64,000 nucleotides of DNA from Nitrosococcus watsonii C-113 (lineage in GTDB: Bacteria; Pseudomonadota; Gammaproteobacteria; Nitrosococcales; Nitrosococcaceae), in contig NC_014315.1 of the NCBI RefSeq assembly GCF_000143085.1, positions 62,001 to 126,000 of the forward strand. The letters run 5' to 3'. Within the stretch, counting starts at the first letter, position 1, and each line of letters begins with the position of its first letter. Below the pieces are notes generated by a model. The model worked only from the letters and a program-made list of their open reading frames with translations. It was not told the DNA's origin and did no database searches. Shown here piece after piece: positions 41,950 through 51,768 of the stretch. A program made the translations under genes and the position numbers.

Positions 41950-42882
41950 TTATGCGGACGGATGGTGATAGTAGGGGAAGCCTATTCTGCGTACAGTTGA
42001 CGCGCCGAGTAATCCCCCGAAAATGGCTGCGATCAACCCGAGCGCGGCACTCACGAAGGTGACCCATAATACCGCTTCTGTGTAATCGGCTACCGTTTCC
42101 GCACGCTGTTTGATTTCAGCCTGGATTTCTTTAATTTGGGTCTCGATTTCTTGAGACACACCATCAATAATGCCGTTTATCTCCTGCTCGGATAGATTGG
42201 TATTCGCAACTAGTACGTTCTTAGCGCGTTGCTCGTTTCCGAGTATGAGTTCCTGAGCCACTGATGCAAGCGTATCGCCATCAAGTTCCTGCAAGGTTTG
42301 GCGTGCCTCATCCGAGGATACTTGCCCCTCACTGTTCTCTGCAATTACTTTTGCGGCGCGACGCTTTATCTGCGCTTCAACGGCGTTCATGACGGGGGAG
42401 GGAACGAGATTTTTCCCGCCAGAATCTACGGCGTTGGTACCTTTGAGCCCGGCGGAGCTCATCTCCGCAGCTGACGTCATTGTTCCCTCGACGAGTGCTT
42501 GGCCCGCATGAATGATTCCGCTCACGCCCCACGCACCCAGCACTAGCATCAAAGCAATACTCACGCTCCATACCGTTATGCCATGCAATATGCCGATAGT
42601 CTTGTCGGGTTTGCCAGCTAAGCGGGCGGTGAGTAGCGCGCCCAAAAAAAATGCCACGATCATGCTCACTATTATCCAAATAGTTGCGCCGATGCCCAGT
42701 CCTTCTCCCATGGCGTCTAGATCAGTTGCATCCGCGATACCCACGCCAATAGCTGAGCCGAGTAAAAATAACAACCATGCTGTAGCAATTACAAAAAACA
42801 AACCCGCGAATACCGCCCCCCAGCTGATAAGAGGTTCCCACTTCCTTTCTACGATTGGCGCTTGTTCCACTGCTGTAACCAT
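41950..42882 (-). CDS. Membrane protein with a long periplasmic or cytosolic middle, function unknown
   Basis: A 310-residue protein. Two membrane segments near the start (ISWGAVFAGLFFVIATAWLLFLLGSAIGVG and WIIVSMIVAFFLGALLTARLAG), a third at about 103-125, a roughly 150-residue hydrophilic alpha-helical stretch (KRRAAKVIAENSEGQ, ETQIKEIQAEIKQRAETVADY), then a C-terminal hairpin LWVTFVSAALGLIAAIFGGLLGA. I do not recognise a named family beyond resemblance to YrzE-like membrane proteins. Upstream ATG has AGGAGAATTC five bases ahead. Confidence 0.65.
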   Translation of the reverse strand: MVTAVEQAPIVERKWEPLISWGAVFAGLFFVIATAWLLFLLGSAIGVGIADATDLDAMGEGLGIGATIWIIVSMIVAFFLGALLTARLAGKPDKTIGILHGITVWSVSIALMLVLGAWGVSGIIHAGQALVEGTMTSAAEMSSAGLKGTNAVDSGGKNLVPSPVMNAVEAQIKRRAAKVIAENSEGQVSSDEARQTLQELDGDTLASVAQELILGNEQRAKNVLVANTNLSEQEINGIIDGVSQEIETQIKEIQAEIKQRAETVADYTEAVLWVTFVSAALGLIAAIFGGLLGASTVRRIGFPYYHHPSA

Positions 42883-43172
42883 AAGAATTCTCCTGTATTT
42901 TTAACTCGAGGGAATTACTTACGCTTCCCTTTAGATCGAGTCGAAATTATGAAAGGTAGTTAATAATGCAATGAATAATGAAACAAATCACATACCATAA
43001 AATTTAAGAATAGCAGAAGTTCTGCTCGCGGCTATAAATGGAGCTATCGGGAATTAGAAAGGAGTTCAAGTGAGTAGGGGGAGTGCAAGAGTTGCCTGTG
43101 CGCGGTTCTCTATCGAATGGGCCGTACTATTGCTATTGCATTTTGCTTTATTGGATGGTTCTTGTTAGCTGC

Positions 43173-44504
43173 TCAAGACTGCTGTTCTAGCTGGTTTTCT
43201 TTCTCTTTATCCGGACATAGAGTCAGCACGCACCATTTTACTCCACGCCCTTCAAGGGCAGTCACCATGATACGAATGCCTTGATAAGTGAGGGTATCGC
43301 CTACGATGGGCTCGCGGCCGAGTAGATGAAGCACCAGCCCACCTAGAGTATCTACCTCCTTATGGGAGAAATTAATACCCAATCGTTTACCTACTTCATC
43401 GAGGCGCCAGAGGCCAGGTACATGCAAGCCGCCTTGAGTATCCACAAAGGCAGCTAGCGAAGCGCCGGGCTCCTCTTCGATTTCGCCCACCACTTCCTCA
43501 CAGAGATCTTCAATAGAGACAATACCTGATGTTCCCCCATACTCGTCAATGACAACCACCATATGGGTATGAGCCCGGCGCATCGCGGTTAGTACCGTAT
43601 CTACAGAGGCCGTTTCGGGGACGAAGGAAAGAACTTGGAGATTTTTCTGGTGCAGGGAATGATTGGCGACGAGCAGGCGCAATATCTCTTTGATATGGAT
43701 GAGACCGACAATCTGATCCAGGGTACCGTCGAACACAGGGTAACGGGTGTGGGGGGTACTGCGGATAATAGTGCTTAATTCTTCAGGAGAAGCGCCCATG
43801 GGGATGCCGGTAATATGGACTCGCGGCACCATCACCTCCTCGGCCGTTTGCTCTCGAAATTCTAGTAATTCACGTAGCATCTGCCCTGCTTCAGGATTAA
43901 GCGCGCCGCCTTCCTCGCTTTCTTCTACAATAAGCTGCAATTCTTCGGCTGTGTGGTAGTGATTGCTGGTGAAGCGGCGCTCAATGCCTATAATCCGCAA
44001 AATGGCAGTGCCCAAGCCGTTCAGAGTGGCGACCAAAGGGTAAGTAGCAAACTGAATCCAGCGCATGGGGCGGGCCATCCAAAGTGTGGTGCCTTCGGCA
44101 TAGATGAGCGCAAGGGATTTAGGCACCATTTCACCCAGGACAATATGGAAGTAGGTCAGGATAGTAATAGCCAATACGCTGGCCAGGGTATGAACGGCGA
44201 TCCAGGAAGAGGCATTCAATTCTTCTAGCCAGCCAGCAAACCATTGGGCAAGAACATGTTCGCCGTACATGCCTAACCCTAGACTAGCCAGGGTAATGCC
44301 AAGTTGTGCGGTGGCAATGTAGCGATCCTGCTGTATTGGGTCCCGGAGGATGGCTTGTACTCGGATTGCACTAGCCTCTCCGGTAATTGCACGGAGTTCG
44401 ATGGTGGTTCGCGGCACCCCAATAATAGCAAACTCCGCCGCCACGAAAAGTCCATTCAGGAGAATCAGCAAAACAATGATGATAACAGGTATCCATCCTT
44501 CCAT
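43173..44504 (-). CDS. CNNM/CorC-HlyC family protein (paralogue 1)
   Basis: A 443-residue protein with the order DUF21/CNNM membrane domain (about 1-190, four helices, VAAEFAIIGVPRT near the start), two CBS motifs (VMVPRVHITGIPMGASPEELSTIIR at about 220 and a second to about 345, with VVIDEYGGTSGIVSIEDL) and a C-terminal CorC_HlyC domain (LHVPGLWRLDEVGKRLGI). Members are linked to magnesium or cobalt export or to membrane repair. It lies 3 bases downstream of its paralogue on the same strand. Confidence 0.9.
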   Translation of the reverse strand: MEGWIPVIIIVLLILLNGLFVAAEFAIIGVPRTTIELRAITGEASAIRVQAILRDPIQQDRYIATAQLGITLASLGLGMYGEHVLAQWFAGWLEELNASSWIAVHTLASVLAITILTYFHIVLGEMVPKSLALIYAEGTTLWMARPMRWIQFATYPLVATLNGLGTAILRIIGIERRFTSNHYHTAEELQLIVEESEEGGALNPEAGQMLRELLEFREQTAEEVMVPRVHITGIPMGASPEELSTIIRSTPHTRYPVFDGTLDQIVGLIHIKEILRLLVANHSLHQKNLQVLSFVPETASVDTVLTAMRRAHTHMVVVIDEYGGTSGIVSIEDLCEEVVGEIEEEPGASLAAFVDTQGGLHVPGLWRLDEVGKRLGINFSHKEVDTLGGLVLHLLGREPIVGDTLTYQGIRIMVTALEGRGVKWCVLTLCPDKEKENQLEQQS

Positions 44505-44507
44505 GGG

Positions 44508-45836
44508 TTAGTCTCCATCTTTTGGGATGGAGGCTTCTGGCGACGAACTGGTTTGCACCAGAACGGACCGGATAGCGGAGCCGTCTAGTTCTTCGATTTC
44601 TACCTCTAGGCCGTCGATAATAACCCGCTCGCCAGGTTCAGGAATCCGTTCCAGCACAGAGGTAATGTGGTCTGCGACTGTATTGGCCTGGCTATGCCAT
44701 GGTAAGCCCGTCCAGAGCACGTTTTCCTCCACGCGGAGTAGGCCAGGTAGGCGGACTCGCCCATCGGGAAGGTATTCTGGTTGAAGAGCTGCTTCCTTGG
44801 ACCCCTTCGCCACCCCTCTAGTAAGCGTGATGAGCATGTCATCTAGGGTGACTAGTCCCTGGGTAATGCCATGTTTATCGACAACGATGAGTTTACGAGA
44901 ACGGCCTTGTCGCATGATGGCAAGCAGGCGGTCACCCGTCACTTTGTCGAGCACACGGATGGTGGAGCGCATTGCTTCGGCTACGGTGGGTAGCGTTTTA
45001 TATTCGGCAAAATGGGCGGTGATATCCTTGGTGTGAATCATACCTATGATATTCTCTAAGGAGTTCTGGTAAACGGGTAAGCTGGAGAAGGGAGCCTCAA
45101 CCACGATCTGGAATAGCTGCCGAGGAGGCGTTTCTATATCCACGGCAGCAACGAATTGGCGGGGGACCATGAGTTGCTGGGCGGTGTGCCGGCTCAGGTA
45201 TAGCGCCTGACGCAAACGCTGTTGCTCGTATAGCTTAAGCAGTCCCCCCTCCCGACTCTCAGCGATGAGCATATCGATCTCCTCCGGAGAGTGAACATGG
45301 CGATGCCGGGAATGCTGAATGCCTATTATTTTCAGCAAGATCATACCGCTGCCATTGAGGAAAGCGATAAAGCTGCTGTAAAATTTCAGCGACCAGCGCA
45401 TAGGTAAATAGGTGTAGAGAGCAAGCTGTACGGGGTATTGTAGTGCTAATGCTTTGGGAACGAGTTCACCAAGTACGACTTGCAGACCGGTAAGTAATAC
45501 TAATACGACTACCGCTGCGGTTGATTGGGCAGCGAGCGCTTTCATATCCGCGATCCGCTCGAGCAAAAGGGCTAGATCTTGGCCAAGGGTTGCCTGTCCA
45601 TAGGCACCTAGAATTAAGCTTGATAGGGTGATTCCTATTTGGCTGGCAGCGATATAATGATCAAGACGGGTGGTGTCTTCAATGTTAGGCAATAGCCCCT
45701 TTGCCAACCAGTGGCCGTTTTCCGCAAGCTCTTTAATCTGGCTACGGCGTACCCCTACAGCAGCGAATTCTGCGGCAACGTAGAGGGCATTGGCGGTGAT
45801 AAGAAATAAGAGCACGATAAAAACGGTTCCATTCAT
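44508..45836 (-). CDS. CNNM/CorC-HlyC family protein (paralogue 2)
   Basis: A 442-residue protein with the same domain order: CNNM membrane domain starting MNGTVFIVLLFLITANALYV, CBS pair with LMVPRQFVAAVDIETPPRQLF and VVDKHGITQGLVTLDDML, then CorC_HlyC (VRLPGLLRVEENVLWTGLP). It is the first gene of the tandem pair. The two share a layout but only modest identity. Heterodimers are likely. The neighbouring gap 45837-46031 shows no gene. Confidence 0.9.
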   Translation of the reverse strand: MNGTVFIVLLFLITANALYVAAEFAAVGVRRSQIKELAENGHWLAKGLLPNIEDTTRLDHYIAASQIGITLSSLILGAYGQATLGQDLALLLERIADMKALAAQSTAAVVVLVLLTGLQVVLGELVPKALALQYPVQLALYTYLPMRWSLKFYSSFIAFLNGSGMILLKIIGIQHSRHRHVHSPEEIDMLIAESREGGLLKLYEQQRLRQALYLSRHTAQQLMVPRQFVAAVDIETPPRQLFQIVVEAPFSSLPVYQNSLENIIGMIHTKDITAHFAEYKTLPTVAEAMRSTIRVLDKVTGDRLLAIMRQGRSRKLIVVDKHGITQGLVTLDDMLITLTRGVAKGSKEAALQPEYLPDGRVRLPGLLRVEENVLWTGLPWHSQANTVADHITSVLERIPEPGERVIIDGLEVEIEELDGSAIRSVLVQTSSSPEASIPKDGD

Positions 45837-46031
45837 TTTGATAGTCTATGGTTAATAAAGAGAGAGGGCGCTAATTATTTTCTATGGGTTTGACCCATAA
45901 ACCTATTATGGTTGACACTTAGTTTTTAGATAATTCTGTATGGTGTGTACTTTGAGCCAACTAACAAAGATGCACAAGTTTCCTGAGCCATAAGCTCTAA
46001 TAGTTATTTTTTATAAAAGGTTTAAAAGACT

Positions 46032-46643
46032 ATGGATATTGCTAAGAAATTCTTACCCTTGCCTCGGTGGGCACAATTTATCGCTTTGGCCGCGCTGGCA
46101 GTCCTTGCTTTACCGCTTCATGCTCAATCGGGAGAAGCCCCCTCCCTGACGCCCGAGCAGATGCAGGAGTTTCACAAGCTGCAGCAAAAGATGCGTACCG
46201 TTGGGCAACAATTGGATGAGATTCGGCAAGAAACCTTGAAGACGACACCCGAACTCCAGGAGCAGCAAGAAGAATATCAATCGTTATTATTCAAGACGAT
46301 GAAAGAGCAAGGGAGCGATCCAGATCCGGCACTAGCACGCATGCGTGAGATTGAGGGACAAGTTCAAAACGAGGATTTGCCTGAAGACGAGCGTAAGCAG
46401 TTCATCATGGAATACCAGCAAAAAGATGCGCAACTCCAGCAAGCAAGCCGTGATGCGATGCAGGATGAAAAGGTCCGTAAGATGGCTGAATCTCTTTCCC
46501 AGGACACTGTTGCCGCAATGCGCAAGCAGGATCCTAAGACGGAAGAGCTATTGCAGGAGATGGAGCAACTTCGTGAAGAGATGCAGGGGATCGTAGCCAA
46601 AATTAAACCTACTAAGCCTCAGGCGGGTTCCGGCAGCGAATAA
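46032..46643 (+). CDS. Secreted coiled-coil protein, function unknown
   Basis: A 203-residue protein with a signal peptide (WAQFIALAALAVLALPLHAQS, cleavage after about residue 32) and a highly charged alpha-helical rest (LTPEQMQEFHKLQQKMRTVG, then EQLREEMQGIVAKIKP). Rich in Gln, Glu and Met. Probably periplasmic. No family recognised. A hairpin follows the stop at 46684-46717. The ATG at 46032 has AAAAGG upstream. Confidence 0.75.
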   Translation: MDIAKKFLPLPRWAQFIALAALAVLALPLHAQSGEAPSLTPEQMQEFHKLQQKMRTVGQQLDEIRQETLKTTPELQEQQEEYQSLLFKTMKEQGSDPDPALARMREIEGQVQNEDLPEDERKQFIMEYQQKDAQLQQASRDAMQDEKVRKMAESLSQDTVAAMRKQDPKTEELLQEMEQLREEMQGIVAKIKPTKPQAGSGSE

Positions 46644-46683
46644 TTGGCTGCGGCTGCATTTAGTGTTCAGCGAGAAGGAATCG

Positions 46684-46717
46684 AGCTAGGTAGCGTCCTT
46701 TGCAGCGTTACCTAGCT
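46684..46717 (+). terminator. Hairpin after the coiled-coil gene
   Basis: AGCTAGGTA and TACCTAGCT, extended by CG pairs, around a loop of about 12 bases. A T-containing stretch follows but it is not a clean T-run. It probably ends the transcript of the upstream gene. Confidence 0.6.
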
Positions 46718-46784
46718 GCTTTGCTTGGATTATTTCAAAGCTTCATCTTGTAAATCAAGGTCTTGGTCTCAGGGGATAGGTGTC

Positions 46785-47222
46785 ATGAGCGTTTCAGTAA
46801 CATCAATGGCCTTTTTTCTGTGCTTTTTGATAATAATTCTAGCAGTGACGGGTTGCTCCGGGCCACGGCCTATTTTGTATCCTAATAACCATTTTAAGGA
46901 GGTTGGTCAAGAAGTTGCCGAGCAGGATATTGCCGAATGTCGTGCTATGGCTAAGGCTGCTGGCGCCATGCCTGGAAAGGGCAAAGTTGCAGGTGCGGCA
47001 AAAAATTCGGCAGTAGGGGCGGGGGTGGGTGCAGCCTCTGGTGCCGTTGGTGGTGCAGTGATAGGTGCTCCTGGTAGTGGTGCGGCAATTGGGGCGGCTA
47101 GCGGTGCCGCAGCGGGACTGTTACGCAGTCTATTTGGCTCCTCACAGCCTAGCCAGGCCTATATCGCATTTGTTAACCAATGCTTAAAAGAGCGTGGGTA
47201 CGCGCCCATGGGTTGGGAGTAG
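46785..47222 (+). CDS. Glycine-zipper lipoprotein
   Basis: About 145 residues. Lipoprotein signal with the lipobox VTGC (cysteine at about 24), then a hydrophilic AEQDIAECRAMAKAAGA and a glycine/alanine-rich glycine-zipper segment (VGAGVGAASGAVGGAVIGAP, GAAIGAASGAAAGLL), ending YIAFVNQCLKERGYAPMGW. Similar to outer-membrane OmpA-like or Rick-17kDa-type glycine-zipper lipoproteins. The ATG at 46785 is preferred; an in-frame start at 46725 would add 20 residues before the signal. Confidence 0.8.
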   Translation: MSVSVTSMAFFLCFLIIILAVTGCSGPRPILYPNNHFKEVGQEVAEQDIAECRAMAKAAGAMPGKGKVAGAAKNSAVGAGVGAASGAVGGAVIGAPGSGAAIGAASGAAAGLLRSLFGSSQPSQAYIAFVNQCLKERGYAPMGWE

Positions 47223-47273
47223 TTAGCTGAGAAAACTGACTGCAGCCATGGGGGATATGTAGGAGGAGAGACC

Positions 47274-48632
47274 TTGCCCGCAATAACTCCAGGACGGAGA
47301 ACCGCCCTATGCGGCATTTCCGCGCTGGCGCTGGCGCTGGCGGCCGTGATCGGCACTGCTGGAGCGAGTGGTTTCCAGATCCGCGAGCAGAGCGCAAAGG
47401 TACTCGGTAACGCTACGGCGGGTTCGGCGGCGGCCGCCGAGGATGTCAGTTTCATGGCGTACAACCCCGCCAGCATCGGCCGCTTGGAGGGCACGCAGAT
47501 CACCGGAGCGATCAGCTATATTGATCCCAGCTTCACACTCGAGGATGCCCAGGCCAGCACCGTTTTGGGAACGCCTATAGGCGGTTTCGAGGACGACGGC
47601 GGGGTAAGCAAGTTTGTGCCGTCGATAATCGCGAAGTGGCGGCTTAACGAGCGGGTGGATCTTGGTCTTGGCGTCTATGCTCCCTGGGGACTGGCTACCG
47701 AGTACGACCGCGGTTGGATCGGCCGTTATCACGCCCTGGAATCGAGTCTTGAGACCATTGATATTAATCCAGTAATTAGCTTCAAGCCCATGCCATCCCT
47801 CACTCTGGCCGCAGGCATGGTGGCGCAGTACGCGCACGCCAAGCTGTCTAGCACCATTGATTTTGGCACCATCGGTGCGGTCAACCACGTGCCTGGCGCG
47901 ATCCCTGGCAGTCAGGATGGTTATGTCAAGGTGAGTGGCGACGATTGGGCGCTAGGTTACACTTTGGGGGTGCTTTATGAATTGTCTCCACGGACGCGGG
48001 TTGGCGTTGGTTACCGCTCCCGCGTGAGTCATACGCTTGAGGGCGATGCTGATTTTCACTACGACCCATTCGGTGTGGGCCGGGCGATCAGTAGGGCGAG
48101 CGGCGTCTTCACGGATACCGGGGCCACGGCAGATGTGGCGACACCTGCGGTGGTGACGGCTGGCGTTTATCATGAGCTCAATGATCGTTGGGCGTTAATG
48201 GCGGGGCTTGAATGGACCCATTGGTCTGAGTTTGAGCAATTCGCGGTGAAGTTCAAGGACAATACTCCGGCCAACAAAACTACGGAGAACTGGGAAAACA
48301 CGCTGATGGGCTCAGTGGGGGTGAATTTCCGGGCCAGCAATCAGTGGATGCTGCGCGGCGGGCTTGGCTACGACCAATCGCCGGTGTCAGATTTTCACTA
48401 CCGCACGCCGCGCATTCCGGATCAGGATCGTAAATGGTGGTCCCTGGGTGCTACTTATGCACCAACGCGGCATTTCGATATCACCGCTGCCTGGGTGCAT
48501 TTATTCATTGCCGATGCCGCCATCGACCAGCACGCAACGCCAACCAATGAAAATGCATCACGGGGCAGTCTCCTGGGCCGTTACGAAGGGCATGCCAATA
48601 TATTTTCGGTGCAGGGAGCTTATCAATTTTGA
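47274..48632 (+). CDS. FadL/OmpP1/TodX outer-membrane channel
   Basis: A 452-residue beta-barrel of the FadL family, which admits long-chain fatty acids or hydrophobic compounds through the outer membrane. Signal peptide to about residue 31 (ALALALAAVIGTAGA), then the family opening SGFQIREQSAKVLGNATAG and FMAYNPASIGRL, and the terminal phenylalanine in the last strand (FSVQGAYQF). The start is TTG at 47274 with AGGAGGAGAG about 8 bases upstream. It is followed by emrA. Confidence 0.9.
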   Translation: MPAITPGRRTALCGISALALALAAVIGTAGASGFQIREQSAKVLGNATAGSAAAAEDVSFMAYNPASIGRLEGTQITGAISYIDPSFTLEDAQASTVLGTPIGGFEDDGGVSKFVPSIIAKWRLNERVDLGLGVYAPWGLATEYDRGWIGRYHALESSLETIDINPVISFKPMPSLTLAAGMVAQYAHAKLSSTIDFGTIGAVNHVPGAIPGSQDGYVKVSGDDWALGYTLGVLYELSPRTRVGVGYRSRVSHTLEGDADFHYDPFGVGRAISRASGVFTDTGATADVATPAVVTAGVYHELNDRWALMAGLEWTHWSEFEQFAVKFKDNTPANKTTENWENTLMGSVGVNFRASNQWMLRGGLGYDQSPVSDFHYRTPRIPDQDRKWWSLGATYAPTRHFDITAAWVHLFIADAAIDQHATPTNENASRGSLLGRYEGHANIFSVQGAYQF

Positions 48633-48782
48633 GGTTGTAGCCCACTTTCGTAGTGCCAGCGTTGCATGGATTTGCTACCAACTGCTCGCCCTTAAGTGAC
48701 GCGCTACGTTCTCGGCGCCATATTACTTTTTCATATTAAGGCGCTAAAGGAGGCTATAGACCGTCTACATCAGGAAATACTT

Positions 48783-50021
48783 ATGCCAGACGAGACCGAA
48801 TCAAAAGGCAGCAGCACGCAGCCTCAAGGAAAGAGTTCCGGGCGGCGCAAAGGACTGCTTATCGGTTTTACTGGGCTCATTTTAGCGCTTGGTTTCATTT
48901 ACCTCCTATACTACTTTACCGTTGGGCGCCACTACATCAGCACCGATGATGCTTATGTGCGGGGTAACCTGGTGCAGTTCATGCCGCGGGTGAGCGGTAC
49001 CGTGACGGTGATCGGCGCCGAACAAACCCAGCTCGTTAAGCAGGGCCAGCCGTTGGTAAAATTAGACGAAACCGATTTTCAGATCGCCTTCGAGCGCGCA
49101 AAGGCTAATCTTGCCATAACCGTGCGCCAGGTTCAGTCGTTGTTTGAAGCGGCCCGGCAACAGCAGGCCAGTGTTAAGCTACAGCAAGCGCAGCTTAAGC
49201 TCGCGCAAAAAAATTATTATCGCGCCAAGAAACTCATCGTCAAAAATCTGGTTTCCCAGCAGAGGCTAGACGATTCTCTTACTAACCTGCAGGTAGCCCA
49301 AGACAGTTTGGCGCTGGCTCAGCACCAGCTCAGCGGTAGCGAGGCGATCATTGCTGGGACTACCGTCAAGGACCATCCGCAAGTCAAATTGGCTGGGGCG
49401 CAGCTACAAGAAGCCTATCTGGCGCTCAAGCGCACCCGAATTCTAGCGCCGGTTACCGGTTTCGTGGCCAAGCGCGCGGTACAGGTTGGCCAGGAAGTTA
49501 ATCCTGGCATGGCAATGATGGCGATTGTGCCACTCAGGCAAGTATGGATCGAGGCTAACTTTAAGGAGACAAGCCTTGCTGGCGTCAGGATTGGCCAGCC
49601 GGTTACATTGACAGCGGATTTCTATGGCAGCGATGTCACCTATCACGGCAAAGTAGCGGGACTTTCCGCCGGTACCGGCGCTGCCTTCGAGCTCTTGCCG
49701 CCACAAAACGCTACCGGCAATTGGATCAAGATTGTCCAACGGTTGCCGGTGCGAATTGAGCTTAATCAGAAGGAACTGCGCCAACATCCACTTTTCATCG
49801 GGCTTTCGATGTCCGCCACAGTCGATATTCACCAGCAGCAAGGTCCACGTTTGGCCGACCACATTCAACCAAAGTCTGGTTATCGGACATCAGTCTTCAA
49901 AGATTCCATGCGCGGCGCCCAGTCCCTTATCAATAAAATCGTGGCGGCCAATATCGTCAATCCGCCATCGACTGATGACGGATTGACGCCGGTCCGGAAC
50001 GCCAAAGAGCGGCCCCAGTAA
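48783..50021 (+). CDS. emrA: EmrA-type membrane fusion protein (HlyD family)
   Basis: A 412-residue periplasmic adaptor of the EmrAB efflux pump. One N-terminal membrane anchor (GLLIGFTGLILALGFIYLLYYF), then YISTDDAYVRGNLVQFMPRVSG, the biotinyl-lipoyl-like half, a long coiled-coil hairpin (about 95-215) and the second lipoyl-like half (ILAPVTGFVAKRAVQVGQEV). The ATG at 48783 gives MPDETESKGSS and has AGGAAATACTT upstream; the longer frame to 48696 is unlikely. emrB follows after 30 bases. Confidence 0.93.
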   Translation: MPDETESKGSSTQPQGKSSGRRKGLLIGFTGLILALGFIYLLYYFTVGRHYISTDDAYVRGNLVQFMPRVSGTVTVIGAEQTQLVKQGQPLVKLDETDFQIAFERAKANLAITVRQVQSLFEAARQQQASVKLQQAQLKLAQKNYYRAKKLIVKNLVSQQRLDDSLTNLQVAQDSLALAQHQLSGSEAIIAGTTVKDHPQVKLAGAQLQEAYLALKRTRILAPVTGFVAKRAVQVGQEVNPGMAMMAIVPLRQVWIEANFKETSLAGVRIGQPVTLTADFYGSDVTYHGKVAGLSAGTGAAFELLPPQNATGNWIKIVQRLPVRIELNQKELRQHPLFIGLSMSATVDIHQQQGPRLADHIQPKSGYRTSVFKDSMRGAQSLINKIVAANIVNPPSTDDGLTPVRNAKERPQ

Positions 50022-50051
50022 GTAGTGAGTGTGATGGCTGGAGAATAGCGC

Positions 50052-51578
50052 ATGGCTGAATTCAAGCCGCTCCGAGGAACCAAACTGGTGTTTGTCACTA
50101 TTGCCCTGGCGCTGGCGGTGTTCATGAACGTTCTGGATGTTTCCATCGCTAATGTTTCCATTCCCACCATTGCGGGCCATCTGGCAGTCAGTTCCACCCA
50201 AGGGGTCTGGATTATTACTTCATTCGCAGTCAGTAGCGCCGTCACCGTGCCCATTTCGGGCTGGCTTGCCAAAAGATACGGTGAAGTAAGGCTATTTGCC
50301 GTCTGCACGTTCTTGTTTACTGTCTTTTCGTTCCTGTGCGGCGCCTCATCTGGCTTTGGCATGCTGCTTATCATGCGCGCTCTGCAGGGAGCGGTGGCTG
50401 GTCCCATGATTCCGATCTCGCAAAGCCTGCTTCTTGGCAACTATCCTCCTGAAAAGCATGGGCTTGCTAATGGCATTTGGGGTATGACGGCCACCGTGGG
50501 CCCAGCCGCTGGTCCCGTCCTCGGCGGCTGGATCACCGATCATATCAGTTGGTCATGGATCTTTTATATTAATGTGCCCATTGGTATTGTCGCTGCAGCG
50601 GCCATTTGGATATTACTCAAGGAACGGGAGACAGAGATCGAAAAATTGCCTATTGACACCATCGGGCTTAGCCTTTTGATTCTCGGTGTCGGTTCTTTGC
50701 AAATTATGCTCGATCAGGGCAATGATCACGCCTGGTTCCAGTCGAATTATATTATCGTGCTGGGCATTGTCGCGATTGTAGCCCTCGGTTACTGGATTAT
50801 CTGGGAGTGGACTGACGAGAAGCCCATTGTGGATCTTAAACTTTTTAAACGGCGCAATTTCGCGCTAGCGTGCGCCGCGCTTTTCTTTGGTTATATGGCT
50901 TTTTTCACCGCCATTGTTATCTTCCCTCTGTGGCTGCAAAGTTATCAAGGCTATAATGCCACCTGGGCGGGTTTCGCCACTTCATCGCTTGCCATTTTGG
51001 CCATCGTGTTTTCGCCTATCGTTGGTCGACTGGCGGACAAAATAGATGTGCGTATCCTTGTTACCATTGGCTTTAGCGTTTTTGCCGGTGTCTCTTTTCT
51101 GACCGCTTATTCGAATACCCAGATCAGTTTTGGGCGGATGTTTCTGGAGCGGCTCCCCTGGGGAATCGGTATCGCCTGTTTTTTTATCCCACTCATCACT
51201 TTATCTTTATCTGGTCTTCCCGCGAACCGGATCGCAAGCGCCTCGGGTCTGTTCAATTTTCTGCGCCAGATCGCGCTCAGTATCGGAGCCAGCCTGAGCG
51301 TGACGCTCTGGGATCGCCGTTCCGATCTGCACGATCACCATTTAACAGCCGCCGTGTCAAACTACAATGACGCCACCCTGCATTGGCTAGCCCAATTACA
51401 GCAGCTTGGCATGAGTCATCTGGAGGCGGCTAAAAGCCTTGAGAAAATCATCAGTAAGCAAGCTTTTATGATGGGCGCCAATGATATCTTCTGGCTTTCC
51501 GGCTGGATATTTTTGGCGCTCATCATACCTATCTGGTTCAGCCGGCCAGAGCAGGGCGGTCAAGATAGTGGTGAGTAA
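50052..51578 (+). CDS. emrB: EmrB-type DHA2 multidrug transporter (MFS)
   Basis: A 508-residue, 14-segment MFS drug/proton antiporter. Marks: LDVSIANVSIPTIAGHLAVS with motif D1 at the N-terminus, GWLAKRYGEVRLF (motif A) and GPAAGPVLGGWI (motif C). It pairs with EmrA and an outer-membrane channel; the FadL-type gene upstream could be unrelated to the pump. The ATG at 50052 is the natural start. Confidence 0.94.
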   Translation: MAEFKPLRGTKLVFVTIALALAVFMNVLDVSIANVSIPTIAGHLAVSSTQGVWIITSFAVSSAVTVPISGWLAKRYGEVRLFAVCTFLFTVFSFLCGASSGFGMLLIMRALQGAVAGPMIPISQSLLLGNYPPEKHGLANGIWGMTATVGPAAGPVLGGWITDHISWSWIFYINVPIGIVAAAAIWILLKERETEIEKLPIDTIGLSLLILGVGSLQIMLDQGNDHAWFQSNYIIVLGIVAIVALGYWIIWEWTDEKPIVDLKLFKRRNFALACAALFFGYMAFFTAIVIFPLWLQSYQGYNATWAGFATSSLAILAIVFSPIVGRLADKIDVRILVTIGFSVFAGVSFLTAYSNTQISFGRMFLERLPWGIGIACFFIPLITLSLSGLPANRIASASGLFNFLRQIALSIGASLSVTLWDRRSDLHDHHLTAAVSNYNDATLHWLAQLQQLGMSHLEAAKSLEKIISKQAFMMGANDIFWLSGWIFLALIIPIWFSRPEQGGQDSGE

Positions 51579-51768
51579 AGCAGCAGGAAACACTGTATGC
51601 TGAGAGCTTTTGGGCCTTGGCGCTACCGGCCTGGGAAGAAAAGCTTCTTTTTGGCACTGGCCTTTCGGCATTATTACGGTTAATAGATTTTATAGATAGG
51701 TGCCTTCTCCGCTTCCTCCGTGGGGAGATGTAAGGCTAATTAGCCGCCAAACGGATTCGCCCTCTTTC

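Noticed and set aside
41729-42067. 112-codon minus-strand ORF spanning the end of the 310-residue gene
   Set aside because: Out of frame with the real membrane protein and with the 44-residue peptide; composition is not protein-like.
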